Source: Tubiluchus corallicola (taxonomy: Eukaryota > Priapulida > Priapulimorpha > Priapulimorphida > Tubiluchidae). Taken from it: 64,000 nt of DNA. Each line of letters opens with the position of its first letter. Position 1 is the stretch's first letter. The stretch spans positions 1 through 64,000 of the forward strand of contig JAQGDQ010000109.1 in assembly GCA_030141605.1 (NCBI GenBank), written 5' to 3'. Positions 26,351 to 39,197 of the stretch are shown piece by piece. Position numbers and translations under genes: made by a program. The notes below the pieces were generated by a model, which searched no databases, was not told where the DNA came from, and was given only the letters and a program-made list of their open reading frames with translations.

Positions 26351-27837
26351 CTCACTCACACGTACACCATATACGCGCACGTGCGCGTAAGTAAAAATGT
26401 AATAAAACTGCTGTATTTAGAAATAAGAACACACAGGGGGTTCGACCTGACGTGATTCTGCTACAAAACATCAAAACAGTAAACGTCTTGGTCATAGTGA
26501 AAATCATAAACTTTTGCTGCTGCAGTGCAATACGCAATGGCACTTACCAAACTGAAACAAGCGAGTTACCGGGTATACTTGTGAAAGCAGCTTACCAGCT
26601 TGTTAAGCAAACTTTTTACAAATGTTTGGTAAAAGTGGGTGCTAATCATAACCTTCACTATGTTTTACAATTAAGCAATATCTGTGTCGAGTGTGTTGCC
26701 TTTTGGCCGGCCTTGCTAGTTTGGTTGTTTTTATACTTGGTGGTTGATTAGTAGGTTATTTGGTTGATTAGTTGCTTGTTGGTAGGTTTGTTGGTTGGTT
26801 GATTGGTTGGCTGGTTGGTCGGCTGGTTGGTCGGTTGGTTGATCGGATCGCTATTTATGGCCAATTCGCTTGTTCGCCAGCTGACCTGATGTCTAATTAA
26901 TTGATTTATTAACTGGCTGTTGGTCAAGAGTTTGTCTTGCTGATAGCTTGCAAAATCGTGGTATCGACGTAACGTGCGGGTAATAATAATCGGTATCACC
27001 TTAGAAATAAGCATTTAGATACTTAAGGTGTTATCCCTGGACTATGTCTTAAAGGAAATTATTATTATTATTATAGTGGATGGAAGGATTGACCGACTAA
27101 TCAAGCAACTTTGCTACTAAGAACATGGTACATCTCAAGGAGCTACATTTGACGGGTGACAGTAGGGATACTAAAGACAGACAGGGCTCATAAGTGGCAG
27201 TAGCTCTTTTTGGTCCAGTTTATGCATTTCTTCACACTGACATTGCACGGTTACATACCTTGTATTATTACCTACTAACCTTCACAAGCACCCACGAAAA
27301 TGCAGAGAAATATGACGACGTTTATTATAGAAGTTCATCAAATATAACATTGTGGTTGTCCATTAAGGTTTCCTGCAGCTGCTAGATAGTAGCCAGTAGT
27401 TTAGGATCTTACCCGAAGATTAATAGACAGTTTCCTGGCATCATCATCATCATCATCATGCAGAAGTCAGCTTATTAGGCTTATACGATTCATGTAGCGT
27501 ATGCATGTTAATAACAATGTTAGGTTGGTTAGGTTGGAGGAGGAAGCAAGCAGGGTGTAATCTGTTGTAGTTAACGAGGACAAAGACGTACATCCATTAT
27601 TCAATATGAAGTGCGACATAAATTTAGTCAGCTTCAAGACGCTAAAAATGTTTCTGTGTCCAAGAAGCAATGTTGCTTTTATCTTTAAAACAAAAGTAAT
27701 AGGGCCTATTCATAGTAATAGGGCAAGATTCATTAAATAAGGCTTCTTCACCTCTCCATTGTCTGCCATTCCTTCCACTCCCGTCACGTCCTCTCTGATC
27801 TCCACCCCTATCCTCTCTTCTCCTGTCATCTCTTCTC
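26351..27837. other. Intergenic with a (GGTT)-rich tract
   Basis: 26735-26865 consists of GGTTGGTT/GGTTGATT/GGTCGGTT units. No gene supported in the rest. Confidence 0.5.
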
Positions 27838-28043
27838 TTCTTTTCTCCTCTCCTCTCCTCTCCTCTCCTCTTCCCTTCCCTTCCCTTCCCTTCCCTTCCC
27901 TTCCCTTCCCTTCCCTTCCCTTCCCTTCCCTTCCCTTCCCTTCCCTTCCCTTCCCTTCCCTTCCCTTCTCTTCTCTTCTCTTCTCTTCTCTTCTCTTCTC
28001 TTCTCTTCTCTTCTCTTCTCTTCTCTTCTCTTCTCTTCTCCTC
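27838..28043 (+). repeat. Pentanucleotide array (TTCCC)n then (TTCTC)n
   Basis: About 20 TTCCC units are followed without a break by about 15 TTCTC units, a one-base change of unit. One strand is pure pyrimidine for about 200 bases. Confidence 0.97.
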
Positions 28044-30317
28044 TCTCTTCTCTGTTCCGCTTCTGTCCTCTCCTTCTCTCTTTTCATATATACTTCGTAT
28101 TTAGTGCATCATATGGCAAATAATGTCAGGAATGACCAAGCTTTAGGGATACCAAATTCAGAAACAGTAAATAGCATAAATTCCGTAAACGTGCGTTGTA
28201 AAGTTTGCTTTTCACGTAACTTTCTTGTGATGTTTTCTGAGCGCATTGAAAACCGGTTTAAACCAGAATCCGAACAGCAAACAAAAACTCTTGTTATCTC
28301 GACGCATAAATTTACCAGCCGCCTCTTTCACACGCGGTCCACAAAGCCTTTGAGGCTTCAACTTAAATGATCACTAATGTAACCGATGGACGAACATCAA
28401 TTTCAGCAAGCTGTAAATTTCTTTCGACAAAGGAAAGAATGAATTTTATTTAGAAAGCCATTGCCAAACAATTGCATGTTTTATGCTTTCATTATAACGT
28501 GCTTTTTGTGCACAATGTATAGAAATAATTTACAGAAAGAATGACTCGTAGATACATAATTTATTCATCGAAATGCTAAATAATTCGAAATGAGAAAAAA
28601 CTAAAAAAGAAGATTTGTGACATGACGGAGACACAAATTCTAAGCTGCGAATTTTAGGTAGAGTTTTATCACAAGCTGAAAACTCAGTTTTAGGATTCAG
28701 TTGTTTGACATCTTAACTGTCATAGCAGTCATATAAGATTAAAACAGCGCATAGGTCCCAAACCTTTTTCAGTGTACTCTACTTTTTTCCTTTTTTTGTA
28801 AAGGCGGAAAAAGGGTCAGTTTTTTTACACTTCCAATTCTTTAAACAGTAAATAAACTTAATACAACAGGTTCAGCCTACGCAGCTTAACGCATGCGCAG
28901 ATGATTACATCTTCTTACGGAAGACGGAAGTTTAATAGAAAGAGATACACACGGTGATGACTCTCTAGAGTTTTGAAGAAATTATTGTTTAATTTTCTTA
29001 TGGGGTACTAGAAAAAGTTCAGACAACAAGCATACCTGTACAGTTATCTGTACAGGTAACAACAAAGCACTAGAAAGTAACCTGTTCAGTTAGTAAGAAC
29101 GTCTAATCACAAATCAAATAGCTGTAAATACCCGATACTTTGTAATAGTCTTAATAGTAACTACAGTTACTACAAGAGTAAATAACTAGAGAAAAACTAG
29201 ACATTTTTTATTTTTTTAAACGTTACTAATGTTTGAAGAAACCGTTTAAAAGTTTGATTTTTGCCCTAGCCAATTTCAAGCTCGTAATTCCTGTTCCCTG
29301 TTTCGTCATTAATGTAAGTAAAATTGACAGGTATATTAAACGAGTTTTCTAATCAAGATGTCAGAATGAAAATCATGATTCAAATCCACGAAGGATTCAG
29401 TTTTTATTAATTGCTTAGCCTTTATTTTTATTAAATTTTAATAAATTGTAATAATAATCACCAATTAATCCATATCATAGAAAATGTGATAACAATTTTC
29501 TAACACATCTAGTTAAATAATTCACTAAACCCAGGAACTATTAATACTGTAAATACTCAAGCGATAACAATGACGTCAGTCGTGGAGTCTCGTGTGTTTC
29601 GAAATCACGCTATTGTCATCGTTCTATTTTCCGTGCGCCACTGTAACAAAAATCTCAGCAATGACGTCATAACTTTCTATCTTTACAGTTTATTATGGCG
29701 TCATCGTTTTATTTAGGGTTGGAAAACCACAAAGGACTTAATCAAAATTGTGTTAAGAGTGATTGTTGCAGTGAATCTCCCGTTTGGCCCTGATTTCCCA
29801 CTGCTTACACCTGCAGCTGTAAAGCATTTTTATGTGGGATCTAATACGTAACCTCAGAAGACTTAATTTGCTGAGACTTGAAACGAATGATAGTCGAAAC
29901 ACACAATAGCGTATTCAGCGGCGCAGGAAGGGGGTTGGTCGCCCTGGGCAGTATTTATTCCCAACGAAAATATGAAACACTGAACAACAAGATGTTTAAC
30001 TTTCTGACTTTTCAAATTGCGAAGTCCCTTACGCTCTCTTCAACATCAAATGATTCGGTATATTTTCTTTCAATAGAAAGAATCGTTAAGTTAGTGTAAG
30101 TTAATTATAATTATCTTAGATTATCTCCAGAGACGGTGACAAAAAATTAGGAAATTTTAAAATTATAACAAATAGCAACATTATGCAGTTTTCGATTCAA
30201 TGTCAACCGTCTACATAAAGTAAATATATAAAAAGAAACCAACTATATATTTGTAAGTAAGCATAGTTAGTTATAACCTAGTAAGTTCATTTTTGCAGTA
30301 AAGTAAAGAACAATAAA
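28044..30317. other. Intergenic; possible transposon end
   Basis: CAGCGGCGCAGGAAGGGGG near 29916 resembles hAT-type terminal sequence, but no partner end is seen. Nothing else. Confidence 0.35.
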
Positions 30318-30706
30318 ATAAGCATTTCCACTGTTCCAGTGATTGTCGATGATCGCGAAAAGTCAAAAGTTAAGTGTACCAGACAACGCATTTGTGTACC
30401 CTTGACAACGCCTCGTAGCCCATTCTGTTGTAATAGTAATAGATTTAATATGTTTTAACAGCTAGCCAGAACCTTGCCTAGTTCATTTTCTTGTTCCCAA
30501 GCAAGATCCTGCTAGTAGATCACTCTATGCACAGACTAGTGCATAAGTAAAGTCCAGTTAAAACACTGAAGTTACTGAACTGATGCGGCAGACGGCTTGG
30601 CTTTACTCACACGTCAGGCTGTAGTTAAGACACGTTGCTGTGGTACACTTAACCTTTGGCCTGAAACAACTGCGCGTGCGCACAACGACACTGTGAAAAG
30701 GCTTAT
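30318..30706. mobile_element. Non-autonomous element with ~60-bp terminal inverted repeats (copy 1)
   Basis: The left end ATAAGCATTTCCACTGTTCC..AAAGTTAAGTGTACC (30318-30383) is the imperfect complement of GGTACACTTAACCTTTGG..AAAAGGCTTAT (about 30640-30706). The interior of about 250 bases has no coding capacity and is found inverted at 37.28-37.61 kb. Confidence 0.8.
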
Positions 30707-30950
30707 AATGAAAAGCTTTACAATTTGGCACAACGGTACCTGGAAGTCTTACACGTAGATTCAATAACTTATTTTTGCATTTTACAGACAGTAATGTTTG
30801 GCGAAACTAGTAAGAATGTTATAGTTATACATAGGCTAGTTGCAATAAATAAACTCTTGCCCGATGTTCACGTAATGGTATTACAAACCCATTTTGAATT
30901 AAATTTAACACTAAACTTGACAGGAAATGTGCAAAACTTATTCAGCCTGG

Positions 30951-31015
30951 ATTTGAACTAGAGACTTTCTGCTTACAAGCCAGACACCTTAGATCAGTAG
31001 GTCACCGCATCCCAA
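30951..31015 (-). repeat. tRNA-related SINE head (copy 2)
   Basis: Minus strand GGCTTGTAAGCAGAAAGTC then AGTTCAAATCC. The anticodon-loop-like CTTGTAAG and the B box suggest descent from a tRNA-Thr(TGT)-like gene. The stem bases are degenerate. Confidence 0.6.
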
Positions 31016-31119
31016 TGATCAAGACACCCCTAAGTTCATCCGTTATAGCTAGCCTACCAGAAGAACTTTGAACTGCTTTGATCACTGGGGATAAGGCGGC
31101 CTAATTTATTGTATGCAAG

Positions 31120-32110
31120 TTTGTGTCCATGTCACAAGATGTTCTACAATGTCGTTTGCATGGGATGGGAAACAGTGTCAAACGCTTTTTAAAATCTATA
31201 TGTATATATAGCATGTGCTATATTGCCATTGTCTGTAGCTAAACCAAAGTCATATAAACATTCAAGTAATTGAGTTGTAGTGGGTCGCTTAGATAAAAAG
31301 CCCTGTTGCTCGTTTGAGAATAAACCTTAACATTTTGAAAAGTGAAGCATAATATCAGCAACCCGCACTTCAATTAATTTACAGCTTACACATTTCCCTT
31401 CTTTTGAATAGGTATAGCTTCATCAAGTTTCCAAACATCAGGTAATGCGCCATCTATAAGCGACTTTTGAAAGATATAAGACAATGGAAGACATACATTA
31501 TTCATCTTTTTTTAAATATCGCTGGTATGACGTCAGGAGTATGGCTTCAGTTTACGTTTCGTTTTTTTAATTACAGCAGGCGAGAACTCATCAAATGACA
31601 AGCATTCATTATCTGGTACTTTACTTTCAATAGCAGGGCATATTCCAACAAATATGCTTGTTGTTGGAGGGATTCCAACAAAACGGGACTCAGAGCATTT
31701 ATTTAAAAAAATTAGCTTTATCATCTGTAATATCCGGCCAGTGTCATTTTTAAAGGGGATACCCTATTATCATTACATAGACCAAAAGGCTGTTGAGATC
31801 TCCTTTATTCAAAACTTTCTTTTCACGATGTTTACGCAGTTTTTTGTTACTTTTTTGAACTCTTCGTTTGCAGCGTCATGCTCAGTTTTTAGATTCTCCG
31901 AATCTTGTTTTCGGAGGGGTGATCAACTTTTTAATTGTTGCAATATGGTTTAAGAAAGCATTTGGTAGGTACGTAAGTTTCAATAGTAGTCATAACGCCG
32001 TTTATAAAAACGTTCCACATTTCATCCACATAGAACAGACCAGTTAAAACGTAATAATGCATTTGATAGAGCATTTGGTTTTGTTAATTGATTTTTTTTA
32101 AGTTTAAGAG
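31120..32110 (-). pseudogene. Non-LTR retrotransposon relic 2 (jockey/CR1-like RT)
   Basis: Minus-strand frames, broken by shifts and stops, read in order: MWNVFINGVMTTIETYVPTK; FSPAVIKKTKRKLKP; DVIPAIF; NEQQGFLSKRPTTTQLLECL followed by YDFGLAT; and KAFDTVSH. This is the order of the pre-RT and RT segments of jockey/CR1-type LINEs. The YADD region is lost. Confidence 0.78.
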
Positions 32111-32239
32111 GTAAAATTTAAGACGAGGCTTTATGCAATCAGTTTTTTGCAACGTGTTGGGCAATAAATTCTATGAATCTAAGATAATTATTATTAATTG
32201 ATGCGCTTCGACGGTTTGTGGAAAACGTGCTATTATCTG

Positions 32240-32466
32240 TTTCCATTTTCGTTTCCACTGTTGCATGTTTCCACTATTGTTTGTTTCCACCATTGTTTGC
32301 TTGCACTGTTGTTTGTTTCCACTATTGTTTGTTTCCACTATTGATTGTTTCCACTGTTGTTTGGTTCCACTATTGTATGTTTCCACTATTGTTTGTTTCT
32401 ACTATTGTCTGTTTCCACTATTGTTTGTTTCCACTGTTGTTTGTTTCCACTATTGATTGTTTCTAC
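32240..32466 (+). repeat. 16-bp minisatellite
   Basis: About 14 units of TTTCCACTATTGTTTG with A/G and T/C variants. Three units make 48 bases, so frames stay open by arithmetic only. Confidence 0.93.
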
Positions 32467-33479
32467 TTTTAGTTAGACCAAATTAAAATACAACCGATGA
32501 ACAGGCGGTGAAAGAAAGAGTATAGAACAGTGATCGTGTGTGAGCAAGAGGCTGTACTCCCTGGCTTCGTTCTCGGTTTTCACCCAGTTTGCGTAGTATT
32601 CAATACACTATTTTGTGATAAAAGATGTTTTCAATAGACTGTCAACTAGTGTTGGTTAGATCCACGTTGAATGATTTGCACATCCATCAGGACAGATATA
32701 CTTACAAGCTGAATTGACCAGATGATTGCGATCGCATCTCTATGCAGATTTTTCTTGATTTTTCAAACAAACATTTCAATACGACAATCAATCAGGAATT
32801 TTTGCATCCGCTGCGGTCATGTGACCGCATCAGGAATCGTATCACGTGATTTTCACGTGACAGTAAGAGGAGATGTTTAATCAGGTAACGCGCCGTCAAA
32901 TAAGTTCAAACTTCGAATTTCGAGTTGATTGGTGCAGTTAGCTTTTGAATATTTCACCTGTATTACTGTTATCACTGTTATTCACTACCCACAATACCTG
33001 GAACTCAAAGAGACCAACTCTTTTCGTATAAGTGAGCAGGATTTAGTTCCCCATGAATGTTTACGTTTATATAATTTTCATTGGAAGATGATGAGAAAAT
33101 AACCAAGTGGTCACGGTGTATTCTTAGCAATCGAAATTAAGCGGGTTCTGATACCACTTGGAAATTGGAAATTTGCTTTTGGCTGGTTTCAGGTCACAGC
33201 TGTATTGAATTATTAGGTACAGTGCACTGCCTGCAGTTGCAAAACCAGTAAATTTCTTTCTAAACCACCAAAATTTGTTTAAAATTTGTGATCACTTTAT
33301 CTACGCTGCATAAAAATTCTACAGATATACATACAATTTTTTGTTTCATCTGGCTGACTGACGTTAGTTGGCAATCTTTATACATTGTTTAGCAACCTAG
33401 GCAATGACGTAAATACTGACAAAGGCGACACTGACGACAATGATGAAGGTGACAACGTTGGTAACAATAACGAAAGTGG
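32467..33479. other. Intergenic, nothing recognised
   Basis: No supported feature. Confidence 0.4.
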
Positions 33480-33526
33480 TGAAATGATGATGATGATGAC
33501 GTCGGTGATGATGATGTTAGTGATGA

Positions 33527-33560
<34 letters not shown>

Positions 33561-33640
33561 GGTGGTGGTGATGATGATGGTGATGCTGATGATGATAGTG
33601 ATGAAGATGACGACGACGACGACGAAGACGGCGACGACGG
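33480..33640 (+). repeat. (GAT)/(GGT)/(GAC) trinucleotide region
   Basis: GATGAT, then GGT, then GAC triplets, interrupted. Confidence 0.9.
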
Positions 33641-34149
33641 TAGTAAATCAGTTTAGTGACGATGAACCCATATTCTGGGAGACAAAAAAATGACCCGGTA
33701 CACTACGGGGCGAAAACTGAAATAATTCGTCTACAAGTTTAGTTCTAATACCTAATTTGCGTCTATATGCTGTTTGCGCAAAAGGTGACCATGTTCTTGG
33801 TCAATTAATGCAATAAGCTATGTAGCAGAGTAGAGGGCGTAGACTGAAATAAATCCGTCCCCAATGTTAGATTTAATGTCTATTTTACAGAAATCTGCTT
33901 CAGCTTATAGGCAGGTGATAGTAGCCCATCGTGTGATTAATCATATAATAACAGTTTATTGCTTTGCCGTCCAGGTAAATCAGAAGTCAGTTAAAAGTGG
34001 AAGCAACATTTTTGCTTGGGTGAGAAGCTGTCGCGCGCATTGCACTACAAGGTAAAATAAAACGGTAAATGGTCAGTACTTGCGGAGCAATGAAGCCAAA
34101 AATTTGGATATGAGTATATTAATACGAGGTAATAATAGACCAGTTCACT

Positions 34150-34500
34150 TCTAATAATAGTGTAATCGTTAGCAGTTTTCAAGCAGAGCCAGATTCTGGT
34201 TGGGTTCGAATTCTGATTGGGTCATAATTTTTCAAAGCCTTCCTCCTTCTAAATTCATTTGTTCATTACTTTTGTATTGGGACCCGGAGCCGTTTTTTCC
34301 GCGCTAAGGACCTTAATGGAAGCTTATTAGTTAATGTTGTTTTCTTTTCCATGGATAGATGGCTCTGACTGTCTGTGTGCTAAATAGCTTGAAAATTCAG
34401 ACTGTTTTAGCAATGCATGTTGATAGTTCATGTCAACAGAGCAGGTATCACAAGGGTGGGTTCGAATCGTGGTTAACACAGTTTTTCAGATCTTTTCTCC
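34150..34500 (+). repeat. Two B-box-bearing tRNA-like segments
   Basis: GGGTTCGAATTCTG at about 34200 and GGGTTCGAATCGTGG at about 34459 are Pol III B-box-like, each followed by a T-rich tail (CATAATTTTTC, CAGTTTTTCAG). Probably decayed SINEs; no complete cloverleaf. Confidence 0.4.
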
Positions 34501-35418
34501 TTAATTTGACCACTGATTACACGGTTTTCTATTTACGCTATACAGATGTTTGTAATATTACATAAATTGTAAAATTTTAACCAATCTGTTTAAAAGTACA
34601 TTCACCCTTCTTACCACGTTCATCCACATTTCTAAGTTAATATTTTGTAAGCTAATATCTAAATCGAAGTGGTTTTGGTTTGTGGAATCGGTTTCGAGTT
34701 TCTGTCGCTATTTGTCATTAAAGGTTTCTGCATTTCATCAAATACTCGCTAGGAAAAAGCTTTGGATTAAAATGGATTGCCATCACGAGCTTAAGGAGAT
34801 TTGCCTCGTCTTTTTATGCAAATTCCGCGCATGGGATATTTGCTGGGATTCACCACGTCCTATAATTATGATGGCGCGTTTGTCTGTGTGCGAATTCGAC
34901 ATTTACAAATACAGAAATTGATTTTGGGTTGTCCTGGAAAAAAGTTTTCCCCAATTTTGTTAGTTTGTCGTCATGTATTGGATGTCACTATTGTGCTGAA
35001 AGTGTTAATAATAAAACTTCAACTAGTGTGTGCCGCACATTATGTACAATAACTTCTCCATTTGCAGGCGTGTATATTCATGTTATCAAAATTATGAATA
35101 CAAAATCAGTTAAAATCATTTTTCGTATAAAATGCTCACATAATTTAAAATACACCAAGTGCACATTTATTCAGAAATGTCTTTAAAAACTCTAACAGTT
35201 AATCTATTTCATTTTACATTAAATTTAAGTTACTTCATTTCACTTTAATCAGCTAAAATCATATTTCATATTTACATAATTTACATAATATTGCATTTGG
35301 TGCAAATGTTTCTAGCATAGTTTTTGTGATTATCTTGCCCAGGCAAAGTGTCTGTGCCTCATTAAGAGTTCTGCCTCGTTAAGGCATCCAGTTCCCGCCA
35401 AATCCACGAAAATCACCT
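34501..35418. other. Intergenic, nothing recognised
   Basis: Short overlapping open frames without motif support. Confidence 0.4.
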
Positions 35419-35611
35419 ATATTATTATATAATGTCGACATTCCCGCCTCTATTTCTAGTTTTCGCCAAAAGTAATAGAAGATGGGAGTTTCTATTTATA
35501 CCATCAGATTGCCTTTTATTATTATATAATGTCGACATTCCCGTCTCTATTTCTAGTTTTTGTCAAAAGTAATAGAAGATGGGAGCTTCTATTTATACCA
35601 TCAGATTGCCC
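35419..35611 (+). repeat. Tandem duplication, period 97 bp
   Basis: AATGTCGACATTCCCG at 35431 and 35528, followed by TAATAGAAGATGGGAG. Two nearly identical copies. Confidence 0.92.
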
Positions 35612-36008
35612 GTCACTTCATGAATCGATTGTATAACTTGTGCCACTCATATGCACTAGTTTGGTTTTAAAATCCATCAAATATTACCGACTGAAATGTA
35701 TAGACATCAATTCGCAAACCACGTGACCAACGGGAGAGTTAACATGAGGTTTTTGGCACTGGCAGACATTAATGAGTTCGATTGGAATTATGGGTCGAGG
35801 GACTCACTTAGCTTGTTATCTTTAGCGAGGTGGCGGAACCTTGCATTTTTGTAAAGTGGAGTTATCGTCGGCTTGTTGAATGCAAGTTCGCAGATCGAAA
35901 ATCTATCTTCGTGTTCGGTGCGGAATTTGTTCAAGTATAATGCAGTTTCTTGACGATCTACTGCGAATTAATGAACCATTAGGCTTTTTCAAAAGGCTAT
36001 CTCCCAAC

Positions 36009-36250
36009 AACGACAACGATAACAGCAACAAAGACAACATCGACAACGACAACGACAACCACACCCACAATCACTGAAACTGCAACATCAGCAGCAATAG
36101 CGACAGCAGTAACAGTAGCAACAACAACAACGACAACGACAACGACAGTTACATCGGAAACGACAACGACAACGACAACGGCAACGGCAACAACAGTAAC
36201 AGCAGTAGCAGCGTCAGCAACAAAAAAACAACAACAACAACAACAACACT
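36009..36250 (+). repeat. (ACGACA)/(AAC) low-complexity tract
   Basis: AACGAC hexamers, AGCAGC and AAC triplets. No gene. Confidence 0.9.
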
Positions 36251-37029
36251 CAGATGAGTAGCGATTTGGGCCGACGTTTCGACCAAAAAGATAGATTTGC
36301 GTGATACCAGTTTGGGCGTTTTTCATACTTAAGAAGAAGAACGATTTAATTCCATCGTTCGTCTATCGTTTCTGTTTGATCCAAACAAAATTTATAGGAC
36401 TAGTTCATTTGAACTAGTTTCGTTGAAGTGATAAAGATGATCATCATGTACCTAAGATGTAGAGAACGCATATGAGCAATGCTTATATTATTTTATTCCA
36501 AAGTTTGAGAACGCTTTTAGGCAAGGGGTAACTGAAAAATGACGTTATATATTCAATTATCTTTTAAAAGATAATAAAACGTTCTGCCTTGCGGTAATCG
36601 TACATCACTAAGTTCATTTAGCTTAGCATTATTATATACACTACTATAAGCATACGAAAGAGCATGTGCACATGAACAAACGTATTCACAAAGTGAATGA
36701 AGCAGTCACGTATCCCTTGTGCATAAGGTAAGTCAATACGTTAAATTTAAACCCGTAGTATTTATGCTTATTATGATTATCTTACTACATGTAATAGACC
36801 CGATTTAAGCAACGAGAACGTACTCAAACTCAAAATTAAATGACACATCATGGAGACTAAAAAAACTGGTTGTTGCTTGCTGTTAACATTAAGTTACTTT
36901 ACTGCACTAGGGATAAGAATATTCAAAAGTCTATTAGTTTTACAAAGATTTCAGTTTCTCAAAATTTGATGCAAGAGGGTGGGATGAATCATTAAGTCTA
37001 TTAAAATATTTTTACATGTTCGCCTAGCT
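36251..37029. other. Intergenic, nothing recognised
   Basis: No supported feature. Confidence 0.4.
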
Positions 37030-37260
37030 TTAAAGCAAAGCCGGACCCTATCTGAACCTGTAGCACAAAACAATCTACTCTTTAAATTATTAAGGAAAAC
37101 ATACTGTTTTTTTTTCAAAAATGACTAACGTAAAAGAATTATTACCACACAAACACAATTTCACTAGTTCTTCGCTGTTACATGCATTTCGCCATTCGCT
37201 GGTTAGACGGGCACTAGCGCCTGCATTTCGGAAACGCATTGCACAAAAACAGGTACTGTA
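37030..37260 (+). repeat. Dispersed repeat, copy 2 (copy 1 at 4.64-4.89 kb)
   Basis: Same landmarks as copy 1. It ends beside the inverted-repeat element at 37.28-37.61 kb, so elements may be nested. Confidence 0.8.
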
Positions 37261-37279
37261 CCTGTCAGTTTAGATGAGG

Positions 37280-37607
37280 AGTTTTAACTATAACCGCCAT
37301 GTGACATGTGTGTAAAGCGAAACCGTCTACCGCATCAGTTCAGTAACATCAGTGGCTTTACGTGGACTTTACTTAGTTATGCATTAGTCTGTGGGTAGAA
37401 TGATTTACTAGCAGGATTTTGCTTGGGAACAAGAAAAAATGAACTAGGCAAGATTCTAGCTAGCTGCTAAAACTGTTACTGTTACAATAGCATGTGATGC
37501 AATACCTAATCAAATGTACACAAATATGGCGTCTGGTTCACTTAACCTTTGACTTTTACACGATCATCATCAATCGCTGAAACTGTGAAAGGCTTATTGC
37601 ATTGAGC
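37280..37607. mobile_element. Inverted copy of the 30.3 kb element, one end truncated
   Basis: In opposite orientation it matches 30318-30620, including TTGCCTAGTTCATTTTCTTG..TTCCCAAGCAA, GAACTGATGCGG, and the outer end CACTTAACCTTTGACTTTT..AAAGGCTTA. The second terminal repeat is missing. Confidence 0.8.
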
Positions 37608-37710
37608 TATATTTAGTACTACTACATTACTATATTAATATATGCATTGAGGTATATTTAGTACTACTACGTTATTATATTACTATATGCATTGAGCTAT
37701 ATTCAGTATG
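37598..37710 (+). repeat. 45-bp tandem repeat, 2.5 copies
   Basis: GCATTGAG(C/G)TATATTTAGTA starts at 37599, 37644 and 37689. Confidence 0.9.
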
Positions 37711-39182
37711 AACTGAACTTCTAGCTGTTTCAACTGGATTTTGCACTCTAGTAATGTCCACAGAACGTCAAAAGCCTTGTTGATACGATTAACATCTATA
37801 GGCTAAGAACAAACAAAGCAGGACAACTACACAGCTATTTGGGCTGCCCGACTATGTACATAACGGTAATCATCACGAAACTAAACTTAGGAAGCCAATA
37901 TGCGAAACTGACGTTACCTAAAGGCAGCCATTGATACATAAGATACACAGACGCCTGAACGAGAAATGAACTGACTTTGATTTACGCAGTTATTTCTTTA
38001 TAAGTAATATTAAATCAGAGTATAGGATGCAGGGATTCAAAGAAAGCGACTCTGATTTGAATGTTAAAACTGCGTTTTCCAAAATAAACGCATTTTATAG
38101 GTAGGCCTATGTTCGCGTCGAAGAAGCCTCAAAGTTTGTGAATTAAACTGAGGTTAATATGAAAACAATGAGGTATACCGTCCAATAAAGGCTCTGTTTC
38201 ATAAACTATTGTTAAAAAAACAAAATTTGTTCTTTTGTTCTTATTGTTGACAGTTATGTTATCATAATTATGAACAATAACAACGCATTGTTAGAAACAA
38301 TGTTTTAGCTTTGTTATAGAATAGTTTCTCAGCAAAATAAAATTTAAATTCAATAAAATGAGTAACACATTTAGGCTACGAAATGATTGTTTGATTAAAA
38401 CTTTTACCTCGTAATACAATTTGATATGACATTTAGGCCTGGTTGCGAACTCAAGAAGTAGCAGTCTTTTTTTAAGTAACACGTAACAATAAAAACGAGT
38501 AGCAGATTCTTAAAATGTGTAATAGTTGGATAGTGATTTGGACTGTAAAAATATTAGTTATTTTGTATGTCAAAAATTTGTCTGGTAATCTTGAGTTTTT
38601 ATACAATGACTGCCTCCGAAGCATACCTGTATTAAACGTATTGTTTCGGAGGATCGTTTCTCATAAAATAAAATTCCTATTATTAGTGGAAAATAGGATG
38701 GAAAACAGATGGGAGACAAATTGGATTGCAAATTGCAAAGACGATTTTTTATTATGATGATGATAGCTTTACTTAAGAGCAAAGCCCTCAGTGTAACTTT
38801 GGCTTCAGTATTACCATTGCTTCTGATTTATTTTGCAATAACGTCTGTTATTCTGAATGGGCCGGTCATCAACGGAACGCCAGCAGAACATCATTTTAAA
38901 GTCGGCAGTTACGCAATTTTGAGCAAACATCAAAGCAAATTTGACGTTACGACAATGGTGGCTAAGTACGTCGCAAAATTCAATTTCTAATCAATGCGTT
39001 TTATGTCTCGTATGCATGTTCCCATTTAGAAAATATCCTCTGTACTGAAATTATCCACAAAGTAAGCAACAGGCAATAATAAGCTAAAAATTTCTGTGGC
39101 TAGAAGGCAAAATAGCGAGAGGTGAATTTGCTTTGTTTCGTATTGTTTACATTGAAAATTATACTTGAGTCAGCAAACGTGT
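37711..39182. other. Intergenic; one candidate membrane-anchor exon
   Basis: 38709-38990 (+) reads ALSVTLASVLPLLLIYFAIT after a short basic segment, then NGPVINGTPAEHHF, the shape of a type II membrane anchor and stem. No donor, acceptor or partner exon supports it. Most likely chance. Confidence 0.25.
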
Positions 39183-39197
39183 ATTGATACAGAATGT

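Noticed and set aside
29910-29960. End of another hAT-type element
   Set aside because: CAGCGGCGCAGG end-like sequence without an inverted partner or target duplication.
38709-38990. Type II membrane-anchor exon
   Set aside because: Hydrophobic segment only; no donor site in frame and no downstream exon recognised.
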